A stretch of 64,000 bases of DNA from Sphingorhabdus sp. Alg239-R122 (GCF_900537065.1 NZ_UNRC01000003.1:272850-336849); one strand, 5' to 3'. Shown: positions 18,761-27,885, counted from the stretch's first letter. Numbers and translations are program-made. The notes: generated by a model from the letters alone, not told the origin.

Positions 18761-18994
18761 TTGGCAAGCTTATATACTTGCAGAAAGTCCTGCAATATGG
18801 CTTTGACTGGAAAATGATCCCTATTTCTTTGCAGATCGTCCGGTATTCGGCCAGGGCATAAGGTTTAAGGTGCATTTACCCATATTCTCTTTTTGTTTTA
18901 AGCTGGAGGCATTGAGCTGCCTTGCCTGCAGGATTGAGCAAACGGGGGAACGTTTAAATTGTGAAGGGGTAGAACTATCCAAACCCCATAACGC

Positions 18995-19030
18995 AAAAGC
19001 CCCGCTGGCATTGCTGCCAGCGGGGCTTTT
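18995..19030. terminator. Bidirectional terminator with ATTGCT loop
   Basis: AAAAGCCCCGCTGGC, loop ATTGCT, GCCAGCGGGGCTTTT: a fully paired 15-bp stem with A and T runs on both sides, so it can stop transcription in either direction. It follows the second MAPEG gene on the minus strand. Confidence 0.9.
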
Positions 19031-19049
19031 GGTATGATCGTACGCTTAC

Positions 19050-19496
19050 TCAACTGATAAGCAGCGTATATACCGCCATCGTGGCTAGTATGCTGTTGGT
19101 TAGCCATCCACCAACATAAGCCAGTGTTCGTGGGCCGCCAGCCACCTTGCCAATGCCGCCATAATAAACCACCCAGAATGCAAGCCTGAAAGCGAGGTGT
19201 AATCCGGCGAGCCAGTTGACCCAGACCGGGCTGATACCGGCAATGATTGCCAGCAGTACAGCGGCGATGAAGGCCGGGTAATTTTCCACCGAATTCATAT
19301 AGGTTCTGAGCACACGAAAACTCAGCTGTTCATGTGATCCTTTAAGCGGTCGCCCCGGTTCCTGCTCGCCGCTGGCAAAACCGAGCGGTGCATTTAATAT
19401 AGCCTGAATTAATATGGCGAGACATAATAAGGCTAGGGCCAGTAAGGCGGGGTGATAGGCCGTTAAATATGGCAGTGATTCAAAAAGCGAGTTCAT
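19050..19496 (-). CDS. MAPEG family membrane protein (second of three)
   Basis: 148 residues, four membrane segments, with FRVLRTYMNSVENYPAFIAAVLLAIIAG as the MAPEG loop followed by HLAFRLAFWVVYYGGIGKVAGGPRTLAYVGG. AAAGGA is placed better for the ATG at 19496 than for one at 19502. The gene follows the YCII gene by 26 bases and is likely controlled by the divergent TetR. Role unknown. Confidence 0.82.
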   Translation of the reverse strand: MNSLFESLPYLTAYHPALLALALLCLAILIQAILNAPLGFASGEQEPGRPLKGSHEQLSFRVLRTYMNSVENYPAFIAAVLLAIIAGISPVWVNWLAGLHLAFRLAFWVVYYGGIGKVAGGPRTLAYVGGWLTNSILATMAVYTLLIS

Positions 19497-19522
19497 CAAC
19501 ATTATCCTTTAATTATTGTCAC

Positions 19523-19840
19523 TTACATTTCCATATCCATGGCCTGCGCAATCTCTATCGTGCCGCCAATGTCCAGATGCGGTGATTTTTTTGTCATCGC
19601 TATTGCTGCATCCAGGTCATCTGCTTCCAGCACAGTGAAACCAGAAATGGGATTGGAGCCGCCATTATCCTCCACAGCGGCCGAGCTGACGGTGCTGGAC
19701 TTGCCCACCGCCAGCCCGCGATCGACAACAGTATCACCCAGGCTTTCCATCCATGCCATCCATTCCACCATATGCTGTTGGCCTTCTTCGGGTGACATGG
19801 ATGTTTTGCCGCCATGATAGACGAGTACAAATTTGGACAT
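19523..19840 (-). CDS. YCII-like domain protein (first copy)
   Basis: 105 residues of the YCII-related type: FVLVYHGGKTSMSPEEG at the start, a conserved His-Gly-Gly, and GFTVLEADDLDAAIAMTKKSPHL at the end. AGGAGA stands before the ATG. Family members are dimeric, alpha/beta-barrel-like, and sometimes catalyse dehydrochlorination-like steps; no reaction is known for this one. It is transcribed divergently from the TetR gene and followed by MAPEG. A paralogue lies at 53325. Confidence 0.8.
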   Translation of the reverse strand: MSKFVLVYHGGKTSMSPEEGQQHMVEWMAWMESLGDTVVDRGLAVGKSSTVSSAAVEDNGGSNPISGFTVLEADDLDAAIAMTKKSPHLDIGGTIEIAQAMDMEM

Positions 19841-19886
19841 GATATTCTCCTGTTTTGATTGTGATGTCATTGCGGCTATCGCAGTT

Positions 19887-19916
19887 ATTTAAATATGTTA
19901 AAGAACATATTTAAAT
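19887..19916. promoter_or_regulatory. Perfect inverted repeat: TetR operator in divergent promoter
   Basis: ATTTAAATATGTT, spacer AAAG, AACATATTTAAAT: 13-bp arms, exact. It lies in the 108-base space between the YCII gene and the TetR gene that are transcribed apart, 46 and 32 bases from their starts. A dimeric TetR protein binding here would regulate both genes. Confidence 0.85.
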
Positions 19917-19948
19917 TTCCATTATGACCAGATGTGAGGAGAAACAGG

Positions 19949-20542
19949 ATGCCCTATAGTGCGCAGCATAAATTGAAGACGCGTAAGCAGATTATTGAAA
20001 CTGCACGTGTACTATTTAACCGGCATGGTTTTGAAGGCGTTACTATTGACCGGATAATGGAAGAAGCGGGCTTGACACGCGGTGGTTTTTATAATCATTT
20101 CAAGAGTAAAGAAGCGCTTTATAGTGAGTCTGTTTCAAGCTTTCTTATGGGGCGGGGCGCTGTGTGGCGGACAGATGCAGGTATAGATCCGGCTAGACTG
20201 AACCCGCACATGGCCCGCCAGATGGTGCTAACTTATCTGTCGAGTGAGCATTTGGGCGATATTGATGGTCAGTGCCCGATGATTGCCCTGCCGTCAGATG
20301 TGGCGCGTGCAAATGCTGAAGTGCAATCATCGTATCAAACCTTGCTTGAGGCGATGGTGGGCTTGTTCGAGACTGGGCTGGGCGGGCAAGGGCAGTCAGC
20401 GCGAGAAGATGCCTTGTCTCTTGCAGCGCTATGTGTGGGGGGCATGATACTCGCGCGGACACTGCCGGATTCAGAGCTGGCGCAAGAAGTGCAGAACGCA
20501 GCGCTCAAGACATCTGATACCATCATGCAGAATTATCAATGA
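19949..20542 (+). CDS. TetR family transcriptional regulator
   Basis: 197 residues with an N-terminal HTH (about 31-52; VTIDRIMEEAGLTRGGFYNHFKSKEALY), the typical TetR/NemR-like end of helix 3. The C-terminal domain, DGQCPMIALPSDVARA, is like regulators of electrophile-responsive genes. A Cys (QCP) in this domain is worth noting for sensing, by inference. GAGGAGA lies seven bases before the ATG. The divergent YCII-MAPEG pair and the palindrome between them are its expected targets. Confidence 0.9.
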   Translation: MPYSAQHKLKTRKQIIETARVLFNRHGFEGVTIDRIMEEAGLTRGGFYNHFKSKEALYSESVSSFLMGRGAVWRTDAGIDPARLNPHMARQMVLTYLSSEHLGDIDGQCPMIALPSDVARANAEVQSSYQTLLEAMVGLFETGLGGQGQSAREDALSLAALCVGGMILARTLPDSELAQEVQNAALKTSDTIMQNYQ

Positions 20543-20567
20543 TGAGGGCAGGACCCAAAACGCAAAC

Positions 20568-20593
20568 GGGCGCTGGCATTGCTGCCAGCGCCC
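20568..20593. repeat. Hairpin with ATTGCT loop after the TetR gene
   Basis: GGGCGCTGGC, loop ATTGCT, GCCAGCGCCC: perfect 10-bp stem 26 bases after the TetR stop. There is no T run downstream, so it may not terminate strongly. It shares loop and inner stem (GCTGGC/GCCAGC) with 18995-19030, and the flanking ACGCAAA is also shared. Confidence 0.75.
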
Positions 20594-21300
20594 ACTGCGC
20601 TTGAATACTCGGGCGAACCCGTTTGGGTATCGCACTCCTTTTGGATGGATGTCCTGACCTTTGCGCTCTTGCGAGAGTAAATTTCAGACCATGTCACCCT
20701 TGGGGGCCTTGCGGTCCGGCGATCTGGCCGCCTTTTCTTCCTGCGTCTGGCTCGCGCCGCTTTCAGGTGGGTGCTTTGAATTGCTTCGCTGCACGCTTTA
20801 GAAAACGGACGCTTGCCTGACACCATCCCGCTGATCCGTCGCTTGCCTCGTCCAATTTGCCCTTTGACAGGCCTATCTTTCGTGGCGCGCCCATGATCTG
20901 CGATCATCTGGCATCTGTTCAATTTATTTCTTTATCCTGTCTTGCGACAATCTAATGATATAATTCAAACAATCTTCCGGTTCATTTTCATCTTTTGAAT
21001 TCCATAATGTTGCCACTACAGACTTCTTTCAGTTTCCACTCCGCTTACGCTTTGTTTCTACCTTCTTGCTCTTTGGCCGTTGCTGACCATGTCACATTCG
21101 GATGTCTTTGTTCCTTCCGATGACTTAAAACTGTCATGGCAGGCTGGCTCATGCAAGTAAATTGGGACGAGTTATCCACCCAGAGCGCCGAAATGCGTGG
21201 ACCGTCCTGTGGATAACTTGTGGACAGTAACAAGCCGAAAGAGCTGCGTAATTATCTGATTCAAATCAGCAACTTAAAGCTGCCGCCTGTATGCCAAGAA
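20594..21300. other. Gene-poor region of about 700 bases
   Basis: No gene is convincing here. On the minus strand a 128-codon frame (20536-20922) gives a very basic Arg/Lys-rich product, but it runs through the hairpin at 20568 and matches nothing I know. A shorter minus frame (21045-21233) overlaps the DnaA-like sites. The stretch 20920-21030 is AT-rich. The segment could hold a structured RNA or a replication-related element; neither is shown. Confidence 0.4.
21172..21216. promoter_or_regulatory. Pair of inverted DnaA-box-like sites
   Basis: TTATCCACC at 21172-21180 (8 of 9 to TTATNCACA) and TGTGGATAA at 21208-21216 (exact on the minus strand) face each other 28 bases apart. TGTGGACA at 21219 is a weaker third. 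The neighbourhood is non-coding and AT-rich to the left. This may titrate or bind DnaA; an origin is not shown. Confidence 0.45.
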
Positions 21301-22551
21301 TCACTCGTCGTTCAATAGCGAATCCCGAGTCCTTCTTCCAAGCAGTCTCAACCGCAATGCGTTGAGCTTGATAAAGCCTTCCGCATCACGTTGGTCATAA
21401 GCGCCGGCATCATCCTCAAATGTGACCACGTCCTCGCTGTAAAGGTTATACTGCACGTCCGCCTTGCGGCCCACGACATTCACGCTGCCCTTATAGAGCT
21501 TGAGCCGCACCGTGCCGGTCACGTCTTTCTGGCTATGGTCGATCGCGGCCTGCAGCATCTCACGTTCAGGCGAGAACCAGAAACCGTTATAGATAAGCTC
21601 CGCATAGCGCGGCGCGAGTTCATCTTTCAGGTGCGCCGCGCCGCGGTCGAGTGTCAGCTGTTCGATACCGCGATGTGCCGCGAGATAGATCGTGCCGCCT
21701 GGCGTTTCATACATGCCGCGCGATTTCATGCCGACAAAGCGATTTTCGACAAGGTCGAGCCGCCCGATCCCGTGTGTACGGCCATAGTCGTTGAGCGTTT
21801 CCAGGATGGTTGCAGGCGACATGGCTTCGCCATTAATTGCCACCGCATCTCCGGCTTCAAAATCCATCTCGATATATTCGGGCGTGTCCGGCGCATCTTC
21901 GGGATGGTTGGTGCGTGAGTACACATAATCGGGCGTTTCGGTCCACGGATCCTCCAGCACCTTGCCCTCTGACGAGGTGTGCAGCATGTTGGCGTCGGTG
22001 GAAAACGGTGCTTCGCCGCGCTTGTCAGTGGGCACATCGATATTGTGCTTTTCGGCAAACTCGATCAGCTTCGTACGGCTGGTCAGATCCCATTCACGCC
22101 ACGGGGCGATTACTTTCACGTCCGGGTCGAGCGCATAATAGCCGAGTTCGAAGCGCACCTGGTCATTGCCTTTGCCGGTGGCGCCATGGCTGACGGCATC
22201 GGCGCCGACCTGTTTGGCGATCTCGATCTGGCGTTTGGATATAAGCGGGCGGGCAATCGATGTGCCTAAAAGGTAAAGCCCTTCATACAGCGCATTGGCG
22301 CGCATCATCGGGAATACATAGTCGCGTACGAATTCCTCGCGCAGATCATCGATAAAGATATGCTCGGGCTTGATTCCCATGGCGAGCGCCTTGTCACGCG
22401 CGGGGCCCAGTTCCTCACCCTGACCAAGGTCAGCGGTGAAGGTCACCACCTCGCAGCCATATTCCACCTCAAGCCATTTCAGAATTACACTGGTGTCGAG
22501 GCCACCTGAATAGGCGAGAACAACACGTTTGGGAGCATCTGCAGCGGTCAT
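21301..22551 (-). CDS. argG: Argininosuccinate synthase
   Basis: 416 residues, normal length. The N-terminal ATP-pyrophosphatase P-loop is AYSGGLDTS (13-21), and [19 protein letters not shown] phrase [16 protein letters not shown] plus [13 protein letters not shown] are diagnostic. It joins citrulline and aspartate with ATP to form argininosuccinate, the penultimate step in arginine synthesis. It stands alone, with no arg partners in sight. The start [17 protein letters not shown] is consistent with the family. Confidence 0.97.
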   Translation of the reverse strand: MTAADAPKRVVLAYSGGLDTSVILKWLEVEYGCEVVTFTADLGQGEELGPARDKALAMGIKPEHIFIDDLREEFVRDYVFPMMRANALYEGLYLLGTSIARPLISKRQIEIAKQVGADAVSHGATGKGNDQVRFELGYYALDPDVKVIAPWREWDLTSRTKLIEFAEKHNIDVPTDKRGEAPFSTDANMLHTSSEGKVLEDPWTETPDYVYSRTNHPEDAPDTPEYIEMDFEAGDAVAINGEAMSPATILETLNDYGRTHGIGRLDLVENRFVGMKSRGMYETPGGTIYLAAHRGIEQLTLDRGAAHLKDELAPRYAELIYNGFWFSPEREMLQAAIDHSQKDVTGTVRLKLYKGSVNVVGRKADVQYNLYSEDVVTFEDDAGAYDQRDAEGFIKLNALRLRLLGRRTRDSLLNDE

Positions 22552-22663
22552 GACGCGAATCCTTGTAAAATGGCTTTGGCCTGCCGGTAACAGGGCAGGG
22601 CGGCTGGCGCAATGCCAATGAAACTGATAATATCCTGGCGGATTTTATCGGAAGGAGCGAGCC

Positions 22664-23107
22664 ATGGCGCAGGCGCAAAACAAAACCACGGAAAATGACG
22701 GCGATGTCAAAGCATTTATTGATGCGGTCGAGCATGAAGGCCGCCGGGAAGACGCCCGGGTGTTGCTGGGCCTGTTTGCGCGTGTGACGGGCAAGGAACC
22801 TAAAATGTGGGGTAACAGTATTGTCGGCTATGGCACCTACCATTACAAATATGACAGCGGGCGTGAAGGCGATTTCCTGCGCACCGGATTCAGCCCGCGC
22901 AAGGCGAACATGTCGATCTATATCATGGGTAGCTGCAAGGACGGGGCGGCACTGGAAAAACGCGAAGAGCTACTGATGCGGCTCGGGAAGCACAAGATGG
23001 GCAAATCCTGCCTCTATGTCACACGGCTAAAAAACGTTGATATGGATGTACTGGAAGAGCTGATCCGGCAGGATGTACGGAATATGGCGGAGATGTATCC
23101 GGAGTGA
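22664..23107 (+). CDS. DUF1801-domain protein
   Basis: 147 residues of the YdhG/DUF1801 type: VLLGLFARVTGKEPKMWGNSIVGYGTYHYKYDSGREGDFLRTGFSPRKANMSIYI is the family's core. A strong ribosome site (AAGGAGCGAGCC) precedes the ATG. The function of this family is unknown. It is divergent from argG (112-base gap). Confidence 0.8.
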   Translation: MAQAQNKTTENDGDVKAFIDAVEHEGRREDARVLLGLFARVTGKEPKMWGNSIVGYGTYHYKYDSGREGDFLRTGFSPRKANMSIYIMGSCKDGAALEKREELLMRLGKHKMGKSCLYVTRLKNVDMDVLEELIRQDVRNMAEMYPE

Positions 23108-23109
23108 AA

Positions 23110-23598
23110 TCAGCCGGCAGGTAGCACATCGCAGCGAATACCGGAAACATGACTGGACAGGGCCTGCCACCCGTATTGCGTATCCGGTGCGCGTTTCAAC
23201 AGGTTTGAAGAAGTATAGCTGTGCAGGCACGGCTTGCCGTTATCGCCTGTCCTTTCACTGATACCGCGCCCGGTGACAGTGACCAGATTTGCGCCATGCC
23301 AGTCGATACGTTTTACAACATAACGGAAATTGACGGGATCCCAGGTATTTTCGGCGACACCTTTCAATTCTGCCTCACGCGTTGAGGCATTGCCATCCGG
23401 ACTGATATTGATGAAAGTAGGAGCTAGAAAACGGCCCAGGCCATCGACATCCTGTGATCTGTAAAATGCGGGCCACACCGTGGTCTTGATTTCTTTCAGC
23501 CTGGCCTCGTCTTGCGCTGTTGCGGCGACCGTTCCGCTATTGGCAGTACACAGCGGCGCAGCGCAGAGAAGTGATATGACCAAAAGTCTTTTACGCAT
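23110..23598 (-). CDS. Exported NTF2-like (DUF4440-type) protein
   Basis: 162 residues with a signal peptide and then an NTF2-fold domain: LKEIKTTVWPAFYRSQDVDGLGRFLAPTFINISPDG, RYVVKRIDWHGANLVTVTGRG. The pattern is like DUF4440 proteins. I chose the ATG at 23598 because GGAGAA precedes it; an ATG at 23616 is also in frame. Converges with the DUF1801 gene, two bases apart. The role is unknown. Confidence 0.7.
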   Translation of the reverse strand: MRKRLLVISLLCAAPLCTANSGTVAATAQDEARLKEIKTTVWPAFYRSQDVDGLGRFLAPTFINISPDGNASTREAELKGVAENTWDPVNFRYVVKRIDWHGANLVTVTGRGISERTGDNGKPCLHSYTSSNLLKRAPDTQYGWQALSSHVSGIRCDVLPAG

Positions 23599-23690
23599 TG
23601 CAGTTCTCCGATACACGTTTCATGCAAATGGTAGCCGAATGGGATGCAAAGGCAATGTAACCGGTCGAATATCGCCTGCATCCGGTCAAA

Positions 23691-24944
23691 TTATTCGCCG
23701 CGCAGTGTTTTCTCATTTTCCATCAGATAGTCGCGGGTGAGCGGCAGGGTGTGGCGATCACGGGCAAACTGTATCTGGTAATTGCACATGCCGCCGCTTT
23801 CAAAAGCCGCAGTGGCGCCCGCCAGATAGAATGTCCACATGCGGAAGAACTTTTCGTCATACAGCGCGATAATTTCGTCCTTTTGTGCCACGGTGCGTTT
23901 ATACCATTCGCGCAGTGTATAAGCGTAGTGCAGCCTGAGCGTTTCAATATCGGTGGAAATCAGCCGGCTTTTCTCACTGGCCGCCAATGTTTCGCTGAGC
24001 GCCGGGATGTAACCGCCCGGAAAGATATATTTGCGGGTAAACGCATCGGTTTTGCCAGGACCGCCCATGCGGCCGATGGTGTGGAGCAGCATCACGCCGT
24101 CGTCGGTCATTAAATTCGCCACGGACCGGAAGAATTCTTCAAAATGCGGAGTTCCCACCGCTTCGAACATACCGACCGAAACGATACGGTCAAACTGGCC
24201 TGCGTCGCGTTTTGCAAGATCGCGATAGTCAATCAGCTCGAATTTGACGCGGTCCGCCACACCCGCAGCTTCGGCGCGTTGCCGTGCAAGCGCAAGCTGT
24301 TCTTCGCTTAGTGTAATGCCCAGCACATCGACATCCGCTTTTTTGTGCAGGTAAAGCGCCAGTCCGCCCCAACCGCAGCCAATATCAACAACGCGCTGTC
24401 CGGGTTTCAGGTCCAGCTTTGCGGCGATATGTGCTTTCTTGTCCGCTTGCGCCTGTTCGAGCGTCATGTCCGGCCCGTGCCGGTCAAAATCCCAATAGGC
24501 ACAGGTATATTGCAGGTCTTCGTCCAGGAACAGCCGGTACAGGTCATTGCCAAGGTCATAATGGTGCGCAACGTTTTTCTGCGAACGACCCTGTTTGTTA
24601 TACTGGTCAAGCTTTGCGGCAATGGTGTTTTTTATGCGGGTTAGCGGGGAGGATTCCCTGATCACGCCGTGACGTTCCCATGGCGTATTGCTGCGCAATA
24701 GCTGGATCAGTTCCATGATGTCGCCTTGTTCGATGATCAGGCGGCCGTCCATGAAAGTTTCCGCAGCACCAAGGCGCGGGTCAAGCATGATCTGCCGGAC
24801 GACACCCTTGTCGGCGAGGCGGATGGACACATTTGGAAAACCGTCTGCCGGTGCGCCGAATGTTTCCTGACTGCCATCTGCATGGGTGAGGGTGAGTTCA
24901 CCCTTTTTGATGACCGAACCCAGATACTTGCCGATAATACTCAA
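23691..24944 (-). CDS. cfa: Cyclopropane-fatty-acyl-phospholipid synthase (SAM methyltransferase)
   Basis: 417 residues. The N-terminal domain (1-110) is the CFA-type lipid-binding portion, and the SAM site is GQRVVDIGCGWGGLALYLHK. The phrase HYDLGNDLYRLFLDEDLQYTCAYW is conserved in CFA synthases. It adds a methylene bridge to unsaturated phospholipid acyl chains in the membrane, protecting against acid and stress. The start is TTG at 24944, with GGGGGGAG six bases upstream. Lies 62 bases downstream of the molybdoenzyme gene, same strand. Confidence 0.93.
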   Translation of the reverse strand: MSIIGKYLGSVIKKGELTLTHADGSQETFGAPADGFPNVSIRLADKGVVRQIMLDPRLGAAETFMDGRLIIEQGDIMELIQLLRSNTPWERHGVIRESSPLTRIKNTIAAKLDQYNKQGRSQKNVAHHYDLGNDLYRLFLDEDLQYTCAYWDFDRHGPDMTLEQAQADKKAHIAAKLDLKPGQRVVDIGCGWGGLALYLHKKADVDVLGITLSEEQLALARQRAEAAGVADRVKFELIDYRDLAKRDAGQFDRIVSVGMFEAVGTPHFEEFFRSVANLMTDDGVMLLHTIGRMGGPGKTDAFTRKYIFPGGYIPALSETLAASEKSRLISTDIETLRLHYAYTLREWYKRTVAQKDEIIALYDEKFFRMWTFYLAGATAAFESGGMCNYQIQFARDRHTLPLTRDYLMENEKTLRGE

Positions 24945-25005
24945 GCGATACTCCCCCCGGAAAATTCTATCGAATCACACGCCTAGCATAGTTTTCCGGC
25001 TTCTC

Positions 25006-25770
25006 CTAAATCCCCGCATACCATGCATAATTACCGACATCTTCCCAATAGCCGCCTTTGCCCCCGTACATATTGCCGAGGCTTTCCACAGCCTCAATCT
25101 GCTGCACATATTTGGCGTGCTTGTAACCCAGTTGCCGTTCAACGCGCAGCCGCAATGGTGCGCCATTTTTAACTGGTACTTCCGCGTCATTCAGCCGGTG
25201 CGCCATGATAGTCTGCGGGTGATAGGCATCGATCAGGTCGATGCTTTCATAATAGCGCACGCCGGACAACCGGTCGGCACAGTGAAAGACAAGGTAATTG
25301 GCGCTTTTTTCCAGCCCCGCCTTATCCAGCAACAGCTTGAGCGGCACTCCGGTCCATTTGCCGATTGCGCTCCATCCTTCGACACAGTCATGCCGGGTTA
25401 TCTGGGTGCGCTGCGGCATGGCGCGCAGCTGCGCCATGGAAAAAGCCTGTGGGCGTGTGAACAGGCCGGTCAGCTCCAGCCGCCAGTCCGCAAAGCCATT
25501 TGCTGCCATGGCATCATATTCTGCCGTGGCGGGGTTGGTGGTACCATTGCCTTGAAAATCGGGCGAGATATCGGCTTCGTCATATTCACGGGCAAGCTGC
25601 ATTCGGTCGCCCAGCGCGCGTTGCACCGCAAAATTGGCATTTTCTGCGCTGCCCAATATCTTGCGTACAGTCTCGCTTTTGTGAAATTCGCGCCCGCATC
25701 CGCTGAGCATGCCGCCGGCCAGTAGCGCGGAAGACGTGAGCAGCGTTCGGCGGGTCAGGTGCCGGGCCAT
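25006..25770 (-). CDS. Molybdopterin-dependent oxidoreductase, MsrP/sulfite-oxidase-like
   Basis: 254 residues. The N-terminus is a Tat-type signal (TRRTLLTSSALLAGG) ending in a lipobox-like LSGC25, so it may be a Tat-exported lipoprotein. The Mo ligand Cys is in TRHDCVEGW, followed by the substrate-cavity phrase GKWTGVPLKLLLDKAGL. YVQQIEAVESLGNMYGGKGGYWE ends the typical domain. It likely reduces or oxidises a small substrate in the periplasm, with the cytochrome b gene directly upstream as the electron partner. Its ATG shares a base with that gene's stop. Confidence 0.88.
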   Translation of the reverse strand: MARHLTRRTLLTSSALLAGGMLSGCGREFHKSETVRKILGSAENANFAVQRALGDRMQLAREYDEADISPDFQGNGTTNPATAEYDAMAANGFADWRLELTGLFTRPQAFSMAQLRAMPQRTQITRHDCVEGWSAIGKWTGVPLKLLLDKAGLEKSANYLVFHCADRLSGVRYYESIDLIDAYHPQTIMAHRLNDAEVPVKNGAPLRLRVERQLGYKHAKYVQQIEAVESLGNMYGGKGGYWEDVGNYAWYAGI

Positions 25771-26498
25771 TATATGTGCTCCTCCGGTTCGCGCGTGCCG
25801 CCGGTAATCATGTCCCGCACCTGCCGCAGCGGACCGGACAGCAACACCAGGGCGATATGCAGCACAAAGAACGCGAACAGCGCCCATGTCACGATGAAAT
25901 GAATTGAACGTGCCGACTGACGCCCGCCAAATATATCGAGCAGCCATGGCCAGTTCGCGGCCATGGCGGGCGACATGGTGAGGCCGGTAAATATCATGAG
26001 TGGCAACGCCACGAACAGCACCACCGCATAGGTGATTTTCTGCAACACGTTATATGTACCGCCGCCATGGGTAAAGTTTCCGCGCAGGTGCTGCGCAATA
26101 TCGCTGCGGAGCGTGGACCAGCGCCATTCGTTTCGCGTGATATGCACGTCGCGCTGAAAATGCCGGTTGATAAGCGATACGACCATAAAAACGAGCAGCG
26201 ACAGGGCGAGCACCCACGCAAAGAAAAAATGCCACATCCGCGCATCGGCCAGGCTGTAATAACCCGGAATGGTCGCCCAGCCGGGAAAGCGCGACAATTG
26301 CAACCAGGCCGGATCGCCCCAGCTACCATAGCTGCCCCAGTAAAGCCGCGGATGCGCATTGAAGATATTGAGCCCGCTCATAAACAGGATGATGAGCGCC
26401 GCCGCGTTCACCCAGTGCCACAGCCGCGTCATGAGCCGGTGTTTCGGCTCTGCCCTGCTGTGCGGCTGTTTCATGTCGCTATCCATCTTCCCCAGCAT
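25770..26498 (-). CDS. Cytochrome b/b6-type membrane subunit for the molybdoenzyme
   Basis: 242 residues with four membrane helices. His ligands are in RLWHWVNAAALIILFMSG, ARMWHFFFAWVLAL, RSIHFIVTWALFAFFVLHIALVLL. This is the pattern of thiosulfate reductase/formate dehydrogenase-type cytochrome b. It passes quinol electrons to the periplasmic molybdoenzyme, with which it overlaps by one base. The start is uncertain: 26498, 26486 and 26474 are ATGs, and GGGGAAG best fits the last. Confidence 0.85.
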   Translation of the reverse strand: MLGKMDSDMKQPHSRAEPKHRLMTRLWHWVNAAALIILFMSGLNIFNAHPRLYWGSYGSWGDPAWLQLSRFPGWATIPGYYSLADARMWHFFFAWVLALSLLVFMVVSLINRHFQRDVHITRNEWRWSTLRSDIAQHLRGNFTHGGGTYNVLQKITYAVVLFVALPLMIFTGLTMSPAMAANWPWLLDIFGGRQSARSIHFIVTWALFAFFVLHIALVLLSGPLRQVRDMITGGTREPEEHI

Positions 26499-26583
26499 AG
26501 TGGGCTATTCGGTGATTTCCAGTGGTTGGTTACAGCGGATCAGAAATCATGCAAATGACGAACTGGTTGGCAGGGGCAAATAG

Positions 26584-27810
26584 TTACCCCGCTGCTTCGG
26601 TCTCCAGCCGGTCGCGCTCCGCGCGGCTCAGTTTGGTAGCGGCGGTTTTCAGCTGCCCGCACGCGGCGTCGATATCGCGGCCGCGCGGTGTGCGCACCGG
26701 CGCGCTGATACCGGCGTCGAAGATAATCTTGGAAAACGCCTTGATCCGTTCCGGCTCCGAACATTCATACACCGCACCCGGCCATGGATTGAACGGGATC
26801 AGGTTGACCTTTGCGGGCAAGCCGTAGCGTTTTATAAGCCGCACCAGTTCGCGCGCGTCCTCATCGCTGTCATTCTTGTCTTTCAGCATCACATATTCGA
26901 ACGTGATCCGCCGCGCATTATTGGCACCGGGATAGGCGGCGCATGCCTCGAGCAGTTCTTCAATCCCGTATTTCTTGTTAATCGGCACGATTTCGTCGCG
27001 GATATCCTTGGTCACAGCATGGAGGGAGACAGCGAGGTTCACGCCAATTTCTTCGCCCGCCTTTTCCATCATCGGCACCACACCGCTGGTCGAAAGCGTG
27101 ATGCGGCGTTTCGACAGCGACAGGCCTTCACCGTCCATCACCACTGCCATCGCGTCGCGGACATTGTCGAAATTATAAAGCGGCTCGCCCATGCCCATCA
27201 GCACGATATTGGTGAGCATGCGGCCGTCGGCGCGATAAGTATCCTCGCTCTCATCCTCGCTCAGATCCATATTGCCGCGCGGCCATTCGCCCAGCGCATC
27301 ACGAGCCAGCATCACCTGTCCGACAATTTCACCGGGGGTCAGATTACGTACCAGCCGCATCGTGCCAGTGTGGCAAAATGTGCAGTTTAACGTGCAGCCA
27401 ACCTGGCTGGATATGCACAAAGTGCCGCGGTCCGCATCGGGAATGAAGACCATTTCATAATCCTGGGCGTCCGCCGTGCGCAGCAGCCATTTGCGCGTGC
27501 CGTCTTCGGAAATCTGCGCTTCGACCACTTCCGGCCGATCAATCACAAAGCGCGCATCCAGCCACGGCCGCAACGTTTTGGACATATCTGTCATTGCTTC
27601 AAAGTCAGAAATGCCGCGATGGTATATCCAGTGGAACACCTGTTTTGAGCGCAGCTTGGCCTGTTTTGCGTCCAGACCCGCCTCGGCAAACAGTTCGCGT
27701 ATCTGCGCCTTGGCGAGGCCCATCAGGTCCACTCGCCTGTCAGCGCGGGGCGTGACATTACGGGGTACGGGAACAGGGTCGATATGGCCGGGAATCTGCA
27801 TGAAAGGCAT
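26584..27810 (-). CDS. rlmN: 23S rRNA (adenine2503-C2)/tRNA A37 methyltransferase
   Basis: 408 residues. The radical-SAM cluster motif is C139-TLN-C143-TF-C146, in the RlmN family, with [18 protein letters not shown] upstream as the substrate-binding region. It methylates C2 of A2503 in 23S rRNA and A37 in some tRNAs. The ATG at 27810 (or 27801) is chosen because [17 protein letters not shown] matches the usual N-terminus. An in-frame extension back to 28104 would overlap the opposite gene and gives no family sequence. Confidence 0.96.
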   Translation of the reverse strand: MPFMQIPGHIDPVPVPRNVTPRADRRVDLMGLAKAQIRELFAEAGLDAKQAKLRSKQVFHWIYHRGISDFEAMTDMSKTLRPWLDARFVIDRPEVVEAQISEDGTRKWLLRTADAQDYEMVFIPDADRGTLCISSQVGCTLNCTFCHTGTMRLVRNLTPGEIVGQVMLARDALGEWPRGNMDLSEDESEDTYRADGRMLTNIVLMGMGEPLYNFDNVRDAMAVVMDGEGLSLSKRRITLSTSGVVPMMEKAGEEIGVNLAVSLHAVTKDIRDEIVPINKKYGIEELLEACAAYPGANNARRITFEYVMLKDKNDSDEDARELVRLIKRYGLPAKVNLIPFNPWPGAVYECSEPERIKAFSKIIFDAGISAPVRTPRGRDIDAACGQLKTAATKLSRAERDRLETEAAG

Positions 27811-27885
27811 ATAGGGGAGGGGGTGGCGAAATGGAAGCGGTGTGTAATGTTGCGCATGAAGACGCGGGGATGCAGAAAAACAAAT

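Noticed and set aside
20568..20593. Calling this hairpin a strong terminator
   Set aside because: It has no T run on either side, so it is listed as a repeat-type hairpin instead.
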